Assembly (NCBI GenBank): GCA_020426065.1
Contig: JAGQQT010000342.1
Span: 1 to 5,027, forward strand
DNA from: Planctomycetaceae bacterium
Lineage (GTDB): Bacteria; Planctomycetota; Planctomycetia; Planctomycetales; Planctomycetaceae
DNA: 5,027 bases
Direction: 5' to 3'
A model generated the notes under the pieces. The model did not search any database, had not been told where the DNA came from, and saw only the letters and a list, made by a program, of their open reading frames with translations. A program made the position numbers and the translations under genes. The first letter of the stretch is position 1; each line of letters opens with the position of its first letter. Positions 1 through 5,027 of this stretch are shown here, piece by piece.

Positions 1-129
1 GCAGAGATAAACAGGACAAGATGGATCGGACGCGTGTACCGCAGCCTGAAACGGCTTCGCCGCCCAGAATTCTTCCGGGCCACCCTGCGGAGTAGATACC
101 AATTCCCTCTCCGCAGGCAACTCCTGATC
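1..129. other. Edge region downstream of the lipoprotein gene; no gene assignable
   Basis: No gene can be assigned here. On the minus strand the frame of the neighbouring lipoprotein gene stays open past its TGA stop to the window edge (43 codons). A second minus frame has a GTG at 83-81 followed by an Arg-rich stretch (MARKNSGRRSRFRLRYTRP) and then the hydrophobic IHLVLFIS, which could be the signal peptide of a further gene. On the plus strand a frame open from the edge ends at TAG 93-95, so a convergent gene end is also possible. All three readings are too short to choose between. The hairpin at 84-117 is listed separately. Confidence 0.3.
84..117 (-). terminator. Hairpin just after the lipoprotein gene; possible terminator without T-tract
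   Basis: A perfect 9-bp inverted repeat, CCTGCGGAG (84-92) and CTCCGCAGG (109-117), encloses a 16-base loop. Read on the minus strand it begins 12 bases after the TGA stop of the lipoprotein gene, the usual place for a terminator or a 3'-end protecting stem. No T-run follows on either strand, so this is not a canonical intrinsic terminator. Being symmetric, it could also serve a convergent plus-strand gene ending at 93-95. Confidence 0.35.
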
Positions 130-1476
130 TCACTTCCCGATGCAGTACAGGTAATGCTGCGACCTCAACAGGAGTTGATTTCCGAGAACCGCCGGGCTGG
201 CATCGAAATTGGTTTCATCACCCAGATCATTTGTGGCCAGCAGTTCATACTCCGGCTTTGCGGCCACCACGAATGTTCGACCGTTCCGGGTGATGTAATA
301 AATCTTGCCGTCCGCCAGCAGAGATGAGGCATAGATTTGCCCCGCTCGCGGTAACCGCTCTTCGTAAACCAGGTTTCCAGTGGCAGCTTCCGCACAGTAA
401 ACCACACCGAGATTATCATTGGCCCAATACAGGTAACCATCCTGATAAACGGGCGAGCTGACATTCGAGCCTTTCTTGCTCGTCCATAACCGATGCGTGG
501 CTGTGACATCGCCCCGCCCGCCCGTTTTCACGGCCAGCGAAGCGGTGCCAGAGCGGCCTCCCAGAAAATAAACCACTCCCTCACCAGCCACCGCACAGGG
601 AACCATGTACCAGGTGATGTCGGTTTCGCAGGTCCACAGTTCATCGCCGCTGCGCGGATAGTACGCTCGAATCCGCCCGTGCGTGGCGACTACCAGTTCG
701 TCTTCACCGGACCCGGATTTTACAATCAGTGGTGTGTTCCACGCTTCATTGATCTGACCGGCCCGCCATTTCTGCTGACCTGTTTTCCGGTCAAACGCAA
801 TCAGCGATTCGCTTTCCACGCTCGCATTCACAATCACCAGATCTTCAAACAGGATGGGCGAGGAACCCGTTCCCCAGCCGTGCGTCTTGTCGCCCACTTC
901 CGCCTGCCACACCGGCTCGCCAGCGTGGGTAAAGGCCTGCAGTCCGGACTTCCCGAAAAACACATAGACGTGATCCGCATCCGCAACGCAGGAGTTGGCC
1001 GCGTAGCCATGATCGCGAATGCTGCTTTCTTCAGGCTGCTTTGCCGGAACGGCACGATCCCACAGAAGCTTGCCATTTGAACTGTCCAGACAGAGCAGAT
1101 GCCGGGTCAAATCCTCAAGATTCCCCTGATCTTCCCGGGGAACCAGGTATCCGGTGTAGGATGTCAGATAAATATGATTGTCCCACACAATCGGACTGGA
1201 AGATCCCCCGCCCGGCAAGCGTGTCTTCCAGGCAATGTTGTTTTCCATCCCCCATTCCCGGGGCAAACCTTTTGCCGCACTGGTCCCATCTCCCAGCGGT
1301 CCCCGAAAGCGGGACCAGGTTTCCTCCCCTTTGTTGAGCGAGACAAACGCGCCAGTGCTATCCAGCGGACTGCTCTGCTGATCCGCAGAAGACTCCGTCA
1401 AGGGAGCCTGCCCGTTACAGGAAGTACAGAACAACCCCACCCACAGCAGCAGAAACATGCGGCACGCACGATTCAT
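130..1476 (-). CDS. PQQ-repeat (BamB-like) beta-propeller lipoprotein
   Basis: This 448-residue protein is predicted to be exported and to fold as an eight-bladed-type beta-propeller of the PQQ-binding-like superfamily. A signal peptide is visible: basic start (MNRACR), hydrophobic core FLLLWVGLF, then CTSC, where Cys20 could be the lipidated residue; Cys rather than Leu at -3 makes the lipobox atypical. A polar linker (about 21-53) precedes WSRFRGPLGDG (54-64), common in planctomycete members. Blade repeats with the A/L-x-D-x-x-T-G-x-x-x-W pattern occur near 127-143, 179-194, 225-240, 269-284 and 358-375, with a degenerate one near 401-418; the chain closes with HYLYCIGK. Members with this fold often act as scaffolds or assembly factors rather than quinoprotein dehydrogenases, and I see no sign of a dehydrogenase active site, so PQQ binding should not be assumed. 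The start is supported by AAGGAG 8 bases upstream. The physiological partner is unknown. Confidence 0.9.
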   Translation of the reverse strand: MNRACRMFLLLWVGLFCTSCNGQAPLTESSADQQSSPLDSTGAFVSLNKGEETWSRFRGPLGDGTSAAKGLPREWGMENNIAWKTRLPGGGSSSPIVWDNHIYLTSYTGYLVPREDQGNLEDLTRHLLCLDSSNGKLLWDRAVPAKQPEESSIRDHGYAANSCVADADHVYVFFGKSGLQAFTHAGEPVWQAEVGDKTHGWGTGSSPILFEDLVIVNASVESESLIAFDRKTGQQKWRAGQINEAWNTPLIVKSGSGEDELVVATHGRIRAYYPRSGDELWTCETDITWYMVPCAVAGEGVVYFLGGRSGTASLAVKTGGRGDVTATHRLWTSKKGSNVSSPVYQDGYLYWANDNLGVVYCAEAATGNLVYEERLPRAGQIYASSLLADGKIYYITRNGRTFVVAAKPEYELLATNDLGDETNFDASPAVLGNQLLLRSQHYLYCIGK

Positions 1477-1484
1477 GGAACCAT

Positions 1485-1490
1485 CTCCTT
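1485..1490 (-). promoter_or_regulatory. Ribosome binding site of the lipoprotein gene
   Basis: On the minus strand AAGGAG lies 8 bases before the ATG at 1476-1474. It is a near-consensus Shine-Dalgarno site and fixes the start at Met1 rather than Met7. An ATG directly abutting it (ATG GTT CCA TGA) is out of frame and too close to be used. Confidence 0.75.
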
Positions 1491-1513
1491 GTTATGTTGA
1501 CCAACTGCCAATG

Positions 1514-1543
1514 GTGATACCCGATCCACACCCGAGTTGACAA
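1514..1543 (-). promoter_or_regulatory. Candidate sigma70-type promoter of the lipoprotein gene
   Basis: On the minus strand TTGTCA (1543-1538, five of six matches to TTGACA) is followed after 18 bases by TATCAC (1519-1514, four of six matches to TATAAT). Transcription would begin near 1507, giving a short leader that contains the AAGGAG site. The position is sensible and the gene would then have its own promoter, but the match was found by eye and planctomycete promoters are poorly characterised. Confidence 0.35.
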
Positions 1544-1633
1544 GCAAATCTGCTGAACAGTGACAGAATTGTCTCTGCTACTGAAGCATGTGGCCAGTCA
1601 TGTTGTTCATTGGTAGCCTTCCTGGACTGAACA

Positions 1634-2131
1634 TTACCCTTTGTTTCCATTTGATGTTTGCCTGAATGCGGGAAATGTGAGAGTTACGGCATCGCAAACA
1701 ATCTTGGTGGGATCACTAAGTGAAGGATTAAAGTCAAGGACAACACCGCTATCCAATTCAAGTACTCTACGATCAAAATAAGTGACGTGCCGATAAACCA
1801 CCTTGTTGGCCGAAAGGACTGTGATGATTTCCTGTTTTGTCAACGGCGCTGGGCAGTCAAAAATCCATGGATCAACTTGAATGAGCTGATTCTGAAAGTG
1901 TCTGTCTGATCGATTGCCATGCATGGAGTGGTTTTGGATATACATCACCACATTGTCAAAAAACGCGATTTCATACGTTCCATACAGAAAAAAAGTGAGT
2001 CCATCAGACTCCACGTATCGCTGCGTGGGCTGCCCGAGATGATTGATTACCTGATCCGGATGTGTATCCTCCTGAATACCACCAAATTCACCAGTCAGAA
2101 AAAAGTCTCGCAGGGATATGATCTTGAGCAT
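1634..2131 (-). CDS. Uncharacterised 165-residue protein, possible immunity-type
   Basis: I do not recognise a named family with confidence. The protein is soluble-looking, with no signal peptide or membrane segment. It opens with a short helix-like stretch (LRDFFLTGEFGGI, 7-19), followed by a D-x-V-I-x-x-L-G-x-P segment (26-35) and a run of likely beta strands (YVESDGLTFFLYGTYEIAFFDN, near 39-60). The C-terminal half has LTKQEIITVL (97-106) and then strand-like VVYRHVTYF, RRVLELDSGVVLDF. This layout resembles small proteins found near polymorphic toxin and immunity genes, and the adjacent SUKH gene points the same way; that is inference. The ATG is the first possible start: an in-frame TGA lies five codons upstream. 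No clear ribosome binding site precedes it. A sampled stretch (1741-1800) is about 42% GC, against about 58% in the neighbouring lipoprotein gene (841-900), consistent with acquired DNA. Confidence 0.7.
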   Translation of the reverse strand: MLKIISLRDFFLTGEFGGIQEDTHPDQVINHLGQPTQRYVESDGLTFFLYGTYEIAFFDNVVMYIQNHSMHGNRSDRHFQNQLIQVDPWIFDCPAPLTKQEIITVLSANKVVYRHVTYFDRRVLELDSGVVLDFNPSLSDPTKIVCDAVTLTFPAFRQTSNGNKG

Positions 2132-2252
2132 TTTAAAATGATGAAATCAAGTTAACTAACATTATCAAGATAACTTCCGCAGCCGAGTGGCGGAGGGTTT
2201 GCTTTACTCAACGCCAGCAACTCTCGTACATGTGATATTGCTGTCGCGTTAT

Positions 2253-2669
2253 TTATTTCGATAAGAGTCCACGTTCGAGAAAGACCTCGAACGATTTCGA
2301 CACTTCATAAATGCCACCAGCATTGTGGTCCTCAACCAGTATTCTTCCAGTCGTCGTCTCGATTCCAAACGGATTGCCAGCTCCGTCCCAGCCAATTACG
2401 AATACGCCATCCATTGTCCACCCGTTTTTGATTGCGCTTTCTGCCGCGAATTTCCGGTGTGTGTCGGGCAGTTCATCAATTCCATCAACCCATTCGCTGC
2501 CGATGGTGCCTCCGCCACAATGCATGAGGAACCAGCGGAAGTCACCAGGAATTGGACCGAAGGTAGATTCAAATTCCTTCAGTTGTGCTTCGGTGGCAAC
2601 TGCGTACTTACATCCGTCAGGGAGTGCAGCAAAGGTATTGACAATGAGCTTGCGTTTGGATTCATCCAT
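2253..2669 (-). CDS. SMI1/KNR4 (SUKH superfamily) domain protein
   Basis: This 138-residue protein is a single SMI1/KNR4 (SUKH) domain. The hallmarks are in order: an N-terminal helix with ATEAQLKEFESTFGPIPGDFRWFL (25-48), the turn HCGGGTIGSEWVDGIDEL (50-67), the core strand VFVIGWDGAGNPFGIE (89-104), TGRILVEDHNAGGI (107-120) and the closing helix KSFEVFLERG. Many bacterial members are immunity proteins that neutralise a cognate contact-dependent or secreted toxin in the cytoplasm; others have housekeeping roles, so the exact job is open. No toxin gene is adjacent. The start is well bounded, because an in-frame TGA lies two codons upstream (TGA AGC ATG), though only a weak GTGAAG precedes the ATG. 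The gene lies 121 bases upstream of the 165-residue gene on the same strand, so co-transcription is possible but not shown. Confidence 0.9.
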   Translation of the reverse strand: MDESKRKLIVNTFAALPDGCKYAVATEAQLKEFESTFGPIPGDFRWFLMHCGGGTIGSEWVDGIDELPDTHRKFAAESAIKNGWTMDGVFVIGWDGAGNPFGIETTTGRILVEDHNAGGIYEVSKSFEVFLERGLLSK

Positions 2670-2905
2670 GCTTCACGCACCGTATCTAAAGCGAAAGATC
2701 TATCTGGCAATCAGAAGTTGAATTCGTATGCAACGGGAATCGATTTTCTTCCATACACGCCAGATCATGGATGATTTGATAAATGAAGTGTGTCAATCAT
2801 TGAACAATGCCTTCATTGAGTTGTGCCCAGACAAGATTGAAGACAATACCAATTGCCATGCTACACTATCGTAGTCTTCACGTAATACGTTACCCCTCAT
2901 CCTAA

Positions 2906-2960
2906 CCTTCTCCCCACAGCAATGCTATTGCTCTTCACAACCCACAGCGTGGGGAGAAGG
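2906..2960. repeat. Left internal hairpin of the palindromic element
   Basis: A perfect 12-bp stem pairs CCTTCTCCCCAC (2906-2917) with GTGGGGAGAAGG (2949-2960) across a 31-base loop. The loop holds a second small inverted repeat, AGCAAT (2918-2923) and ATTGCT (2927-2932), which stacks directly on the main stem. The left arm reuses bases of the outer inverted repeat, so this fold and the full-length one are mutually exclusive. Confidence 0.75.
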
Positions 2961-3023
2961 GACTTTCGGGGTGCTGATTGCGAAAGGGGCACCTCTTATT
3001 TATCGAACGATGCTTATGATGTC

Positions 3024-3079
3024 CCCTCTCCCCTGCGAGACGCTGGCCTGAGTTCTTTAAGGTTCTTCAGGGGAGAGGG
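3024..3079. repeat. Right internal hairpin of the palindromic element
   Basis: A perfect 12-bp stem pairs CCCTCTCCCCTG (3024-3035) with CAGGGGAGAGGG (3068-3079) across a 32-base loop. It mirrors the left hairpin in size and arm composition, but its loop sequence is unrelated. The right arm overlaps the outer inverted repeat. Confidence 0.75.
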
Positions 3080-3273
3080 TCAGGGTGAGGGGATGCTATG
3101 CCTTGCCTTGTCATCACTTGTTCTTGCTTCTCCCCTCCGCTTCATTTGTTTGTGGGAAATCTTCTGAAATCATTGAGCTGAAAACTTGTGTCAACCAGCC
3201 GTCTGATTTCGGTTCGTCAGGGAAACTGGTAGTATTTCCTCTCTCTGTTCTGGATTTTGGTTTCTGGTTGATC

Positions 3274-3277
3274 AGGG
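3274..3277 (+). promoter_or_regulatory. Weak ribosome binding site before the GTG start of the cytochrome gene
   Basis: AGGG lies 8 bases before the GTG at 3286, a normal spacing for a partial Shine-Dalgarno site. It supports GTG 3286 over the in-frame TTG at 3268, which has nothing comparable upstream, though the match is short. Confidence 0.4.
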
Positions 3278-3285
3278 CTCAACAA

Positions 3286-5027
3286 GTGCGATACGAATGC
3301 GACTTCCGGTTTGGTTATGTCATTCTGCTGGTCTCGGCTGGCTTGCTGGTTTCGTCGGGATCGGCGGAGGCACAGCTGGTTCGGGCGGAGGGGTTTTTCA
3401 AACGATACTGTCTGGACTGCCATCAGGGAGCGGAGGCGGAGGCCTCGCTCGACCTGAAAGCATTGCCGGTGGAGCTGGCCGATCCCAAGAACTTTGCCCG
3501 CTGGGAGCAGTTATATGATCGGGTTGCCCAGGGGGAGATGCCGCCGAAAGATGCTCCCCAGCCAGCTTCCCCGGAACGTCAATCGTTTCTGGATGAACTG
3601 TCTGGAAAGCTGACTGCACAGCATCAGTCTGTGAAAGGGACCGTGCTCCGTCGGCTGAATCGGCGTGAGTATGAGAATACGCTGAATGATCTGTTCGGCA
3701 CGCAGGAGCGTCTGGCCAGTCTGCTCCCTGAGGATGGACGCACTCACGAATTTGACAACGTGGGAGCGGGCCTGGGAATTTCGATGGTCCATCTGGAAAC
3801 CTATATCAAGGCGATGGACCAGGTGTTGAATGCCGCCATCGTTTCCACAATCGATCGCCCCGCAGTGCAGAAGATTGAGGCCTCCTTTAAGGGATCGTCT
3901 GAATCGGAGCGGTTTGTTGGTTCCGTCTGGAAAGAACTGTCGGATGGTTCGATCGTCCGCTTTGAAGGGGGTGGTTATCCCTCCGGCATGATGCGAGGTT
4001 CCAACATCCGTGACCGGGGACGTTATCGGGTCACGGTACGCGGCTATGCATATCGTTCCCCGGCAGCGATTTCGTTTTCCGTAGAGGGGACTTCCTTTGC
4101 CCGGGGTTCCGAGAAGCCGGTGTACGGTTTCTTCTCGTTTGAACCGGGCACTCCCGAACAGGCTCCGCAGGAAATCACATTTGAAGCGTTCATTGAAACC
4201 AATTACATGCTGGCGATTGAGCCGTACGGAATTTCCGATCCGGAACGTTACAAGCGGAAGACTGTGGATGAGTATGAGGGACCGGGACTGGCAATCCATT
4301 CGGTCACTCTCGAAGGCCCGCTGATTGAGGAGTATCCCACTCGCGGACATCAGTTGCTGTTCAGTCAACTGCAGCGCGAGGAGATCATGCCCCGCAATCC
4401 ACGGGATCGGGAACGACCTTACTATCGACCGCAGTTCAATGTCACTGCTCAGAATCTCGATCAGGATGTCAACGCCGTGTTGACCGAGGTAGCCACCAAA
4501 GCTTTCCGCCGACCTGTTCGGGCGGAGGAAGTTCAACCTTATCGAAAACTGTTTGATGCTGAGTATCAGAAAGAGAACAATCTGGAACAGTCATTGCGGA
4601 CAGCCGTGATCGCACTGTTCTGCTCGCCAGATTTTCTCTATCTGCAGGAACCTGCCGGGCCGCTCGATGATTTTGCCGTGGCCTCAAGGCTCTCTTATTT
4701 TCTGAATCGGACCGCTCCGGATGCAGAGCTGCTGAAAGTTGCAGCCGATGGGAAGTTGAAGAATCCTCAAGAACTGCAGCTGCAGACATTGAGATTGCTG
4801 AAACATCCCCATTTCAGTCGCTTCATTACCGATTATTGCGAGAACTGGCTGAATCTGCGGGAGATGGATTTTACCAATCCGGACAACTCCCTGTTTCCGG
4901 AGTTCGACAGCTATCTGCGTTATTCTATGCCACTCGAAACGGAAGCCTTCCTCCGCGAGTTAATTGAAGGCAACCATGGCATCCGGAACCTGGTGGCCTC
5001 CGATTTTGCCATGCTCAACAGTCGACT
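3286..5027 (+). CDS. Secreted PSCyt1-DUF1587-DUF1595-DUF1592 cytochrome protein, 3' end missing
   Basis: The window holds 580 residues; the frame is open at the right edge. The full family protein usually continues with more DUF1592, then DUF1588 and DUF1585, for about 800 or more residues. A signal peptide (YVILLVSAGLLVSSGSAEA, residues 11-29, likely cut after AEA) directs export. A PSCyt1-type c-type heme domain follows: CLDCH at 42-46 is the CxxCH heme site, and the Met of GEMPP (Met85) is the likely distal ligand. DUF1587 spans about 120-185, with RLNRREYENTLNDLFG and LLPEDGRTHEFDNVG. A beta-rich segment around 205-300 (GRYRVTVRGYAY) resembles a carbohydrate-binding-type insertion. DUF1595 lies around 390-450 (AFRRPVRAEEV from 406) and DUF1592 begins near 463 (ASRLSYFL), reaching DFAMLNSRL at the edge. 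The family is highly expanded in planctomycetes, often next to a DUF1552 gene, which would lie outside here. Redox function is likely, substrate unknown; polysaccharide breakdown is only a hypothesis. The start is GTG 3286; the signal peptide's n-region has no net charge, so the start could lie elsewhere. Confidence 0.92.
   Translation, partial: MRYECDFRFGYVILLVSAGLLVSSGSAEAQLVRAEGFFKRYCLDCHQGAEAEASLDLKALPVELADPKNFARWEQLYDRVAQGEMPPKDAPQPASPERQSFLDELSGKLTAQHQSVKGTVLRRLNRREYENTLNDLFGTQERLASLLPEDGRTHEFDNVGAGLGISMVHLETYIKAMDQVLNAAIVSTIDRPAVQKIEASFKGSSESERFVGSVWKELSDGSIVRFEGGGYPSGMMRGSNIRDRGRYRVTVRGYAYRSPAAISFSVEGTSFARGSEKPVYGFFSFEPGTPEQAPQEITFEAFIETNYMLAIEPYGISDPERYKRKTVDEYEGPGLAIHSVTLEGPLIEEYPTRGHQLLFSQLQREEIMPRNPRDRERPYYRPQFNVTAQNLDQDVNAVLTEVATKAFRRPVRAEEVQPYRKLFDAEYQKENNLEQSLRTAVIALFCSPDFLYLQEPAGPLDDFAVASRLSYFLNRTAPDAELLKVAADGKLKNPQELQLQTLRLLKHPHFSRFITDYCENWLNLREMDFTNPDNSLFPEFDSYLRYSMPLETEAFLRELIEGNHGIRNLVASDFAMLNSR

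Larger units (their letters stand above)
2893..3092. repeat. 200-bp palindromic repeat element (MITE- or REP-like)
   Basis: The ends are 23-base inverted repeats: 2893-2915 (starting CCCCTCATCC) and 3070-3092 (ending GGGTGAGGGG). They agree at 20 of 23 positions, and all three differences are transitions, two of which still allow G-T pairing. Two inner arms lie at 2951-2963 and 3021-3033 and are inverted copies of each other at 12 of 13 positions. The four arms thus run C-rich, G-rich, C-rich, G-rich. C-rich motifs of the CCCTCACCCT...CTCTCCCC type are familiar as dispersed intergenic repeats in many bacterial genomes. No transposase and no clear target-site duplication are visible, so a non-autonomous element or paired REP structure is the best description. 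It lies about 190 bases upstream of the cytochrome gene. Confidence 0.75.
2670..3285. other. Divergent intergenic region with a palindromic element, no convincing gene
   Basis: This 616-base stretch separates the minus-strand SUKH gene from the plus-strand cytochrome gene. Promoters for both are expected here; none was identified with confidence. Positions 2670-2892 are AT-richer and contain two overlapping short frames on opposite strands, 2728-2874 plus (48 residues) and 2793-2900 minus (35 residues), neither with a ribosome binding site or recognisable domain. Positions 2893-3092 are the palindromic repeat. Positions 3093-3285 form the leader of the cytochrome gene; CTTCTCCCC at 3127-3135 there is a further copy of the repeat's arm core. 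Confidence 0.7.

Noticed and set aside
493..1080. Open frame of 195 codons on the plus strand
   Set aside because: It is a shadow of the lipoprotein gene, which shows clear propeller repeats on the minus strand over the same interval.
2176..2215. tRNA-Ser/Leu-like D-arm sequence (GCCGAGTGGCGGA) in the gap between the two small genes
   Set aside because: No matching acceptor stem, anticodon arm or TTC-type T-loop follows, and the gap is only 121 bases with no cloverleaf. Its CCGC/GCGG pairing is only 4 bp.
2893..3092. CRISPR-like repetition
   Set aside because: The repeated arms are inverted, not direct, and there is no regular spacer pattern or cas gene.
2893..3092. Intrinsic terminator for neighbouring genes
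   Set aside because: No T-tract follows either hairpin, and the element lies between the 5' ends of two divergent genes, where a terminator is not expected.
3227..3235. Extended -10-like TGGTAGTAT upstream of the cytochrome gene
   Set aside because: Only four of six matches in the -10 hexamer and no recognisable -35 at 16 to 18 bases upstream.
3511..4536. Long antisense open frame of 341 codons on the minus strand
   Set aside because: It lies entirely opposite the cytochrome gene, whose plus frame carries recognisable domains throughout; the antisense product has no domain signal.

Overview
The window looks like chromosomal DNA of a planctomycete, probably a Gimesia/Rubinisphaera-type member of the Planctomycetales. 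The evidence is gene content: a secreted cytochrome-domain protein with the PSCyt1 / DUF1587 / DUF1595 / DUF1592 order, a family greatly expanded in Planctomycetota, and a BamB-like PQQ-repeat lipoprotein whose opening (FRGPLGDG) is typical of the same phylum. Genus is inference; no rRNA or other marker is present.

Layout. Positions 1-129 are an edge region with a 9-bp hairpin just past the end of the first gene. Positions 130-1476 (minus) encode the exported beta-propeller lipoprotein, with a good ribosome binding site and a plausible promoter upstream. Positions 1634-2131 (minus) encode a 165-residue protein I cannot name, and 2253-2669 (minus) a clear SMI1/KNR4 (SUKH) domain protein. These two small genes form a lower-GC island, and the SUKH gene suggests immunity-type cargo, but no toxin is visible. 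Positions 2670-3285 hold no convincing gene. Inside lies a 200-bp palindromic repeat element (2893-3092) with 23-bp inverted ends and two internal 12-bp hairpins. From 3286 to the right edge (plus) runs the multidomain cytochrome protein, starting at GTG with a signal peptide; its C-terminal part lies outside the window.

How the parts relate. The minus-strand genes could be read in the order SUKH gene, 165-residue gene, lipoprotein gene, but gaps of 121 and 157 bases and a separate promoter candidate argue against one tight operon. The cytochrome gene is divergent from them, and the palindromic element sits between. Both large genes encode cell-envelope proteins; the two small ones are predicted cytoplasmic. 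I found no CRISPR array, tRNA, rRNA, integrase or transposase. The most unusual items are the palindromic element and the orphan immunity-like pair; neither amounts to a demonstrated new system.
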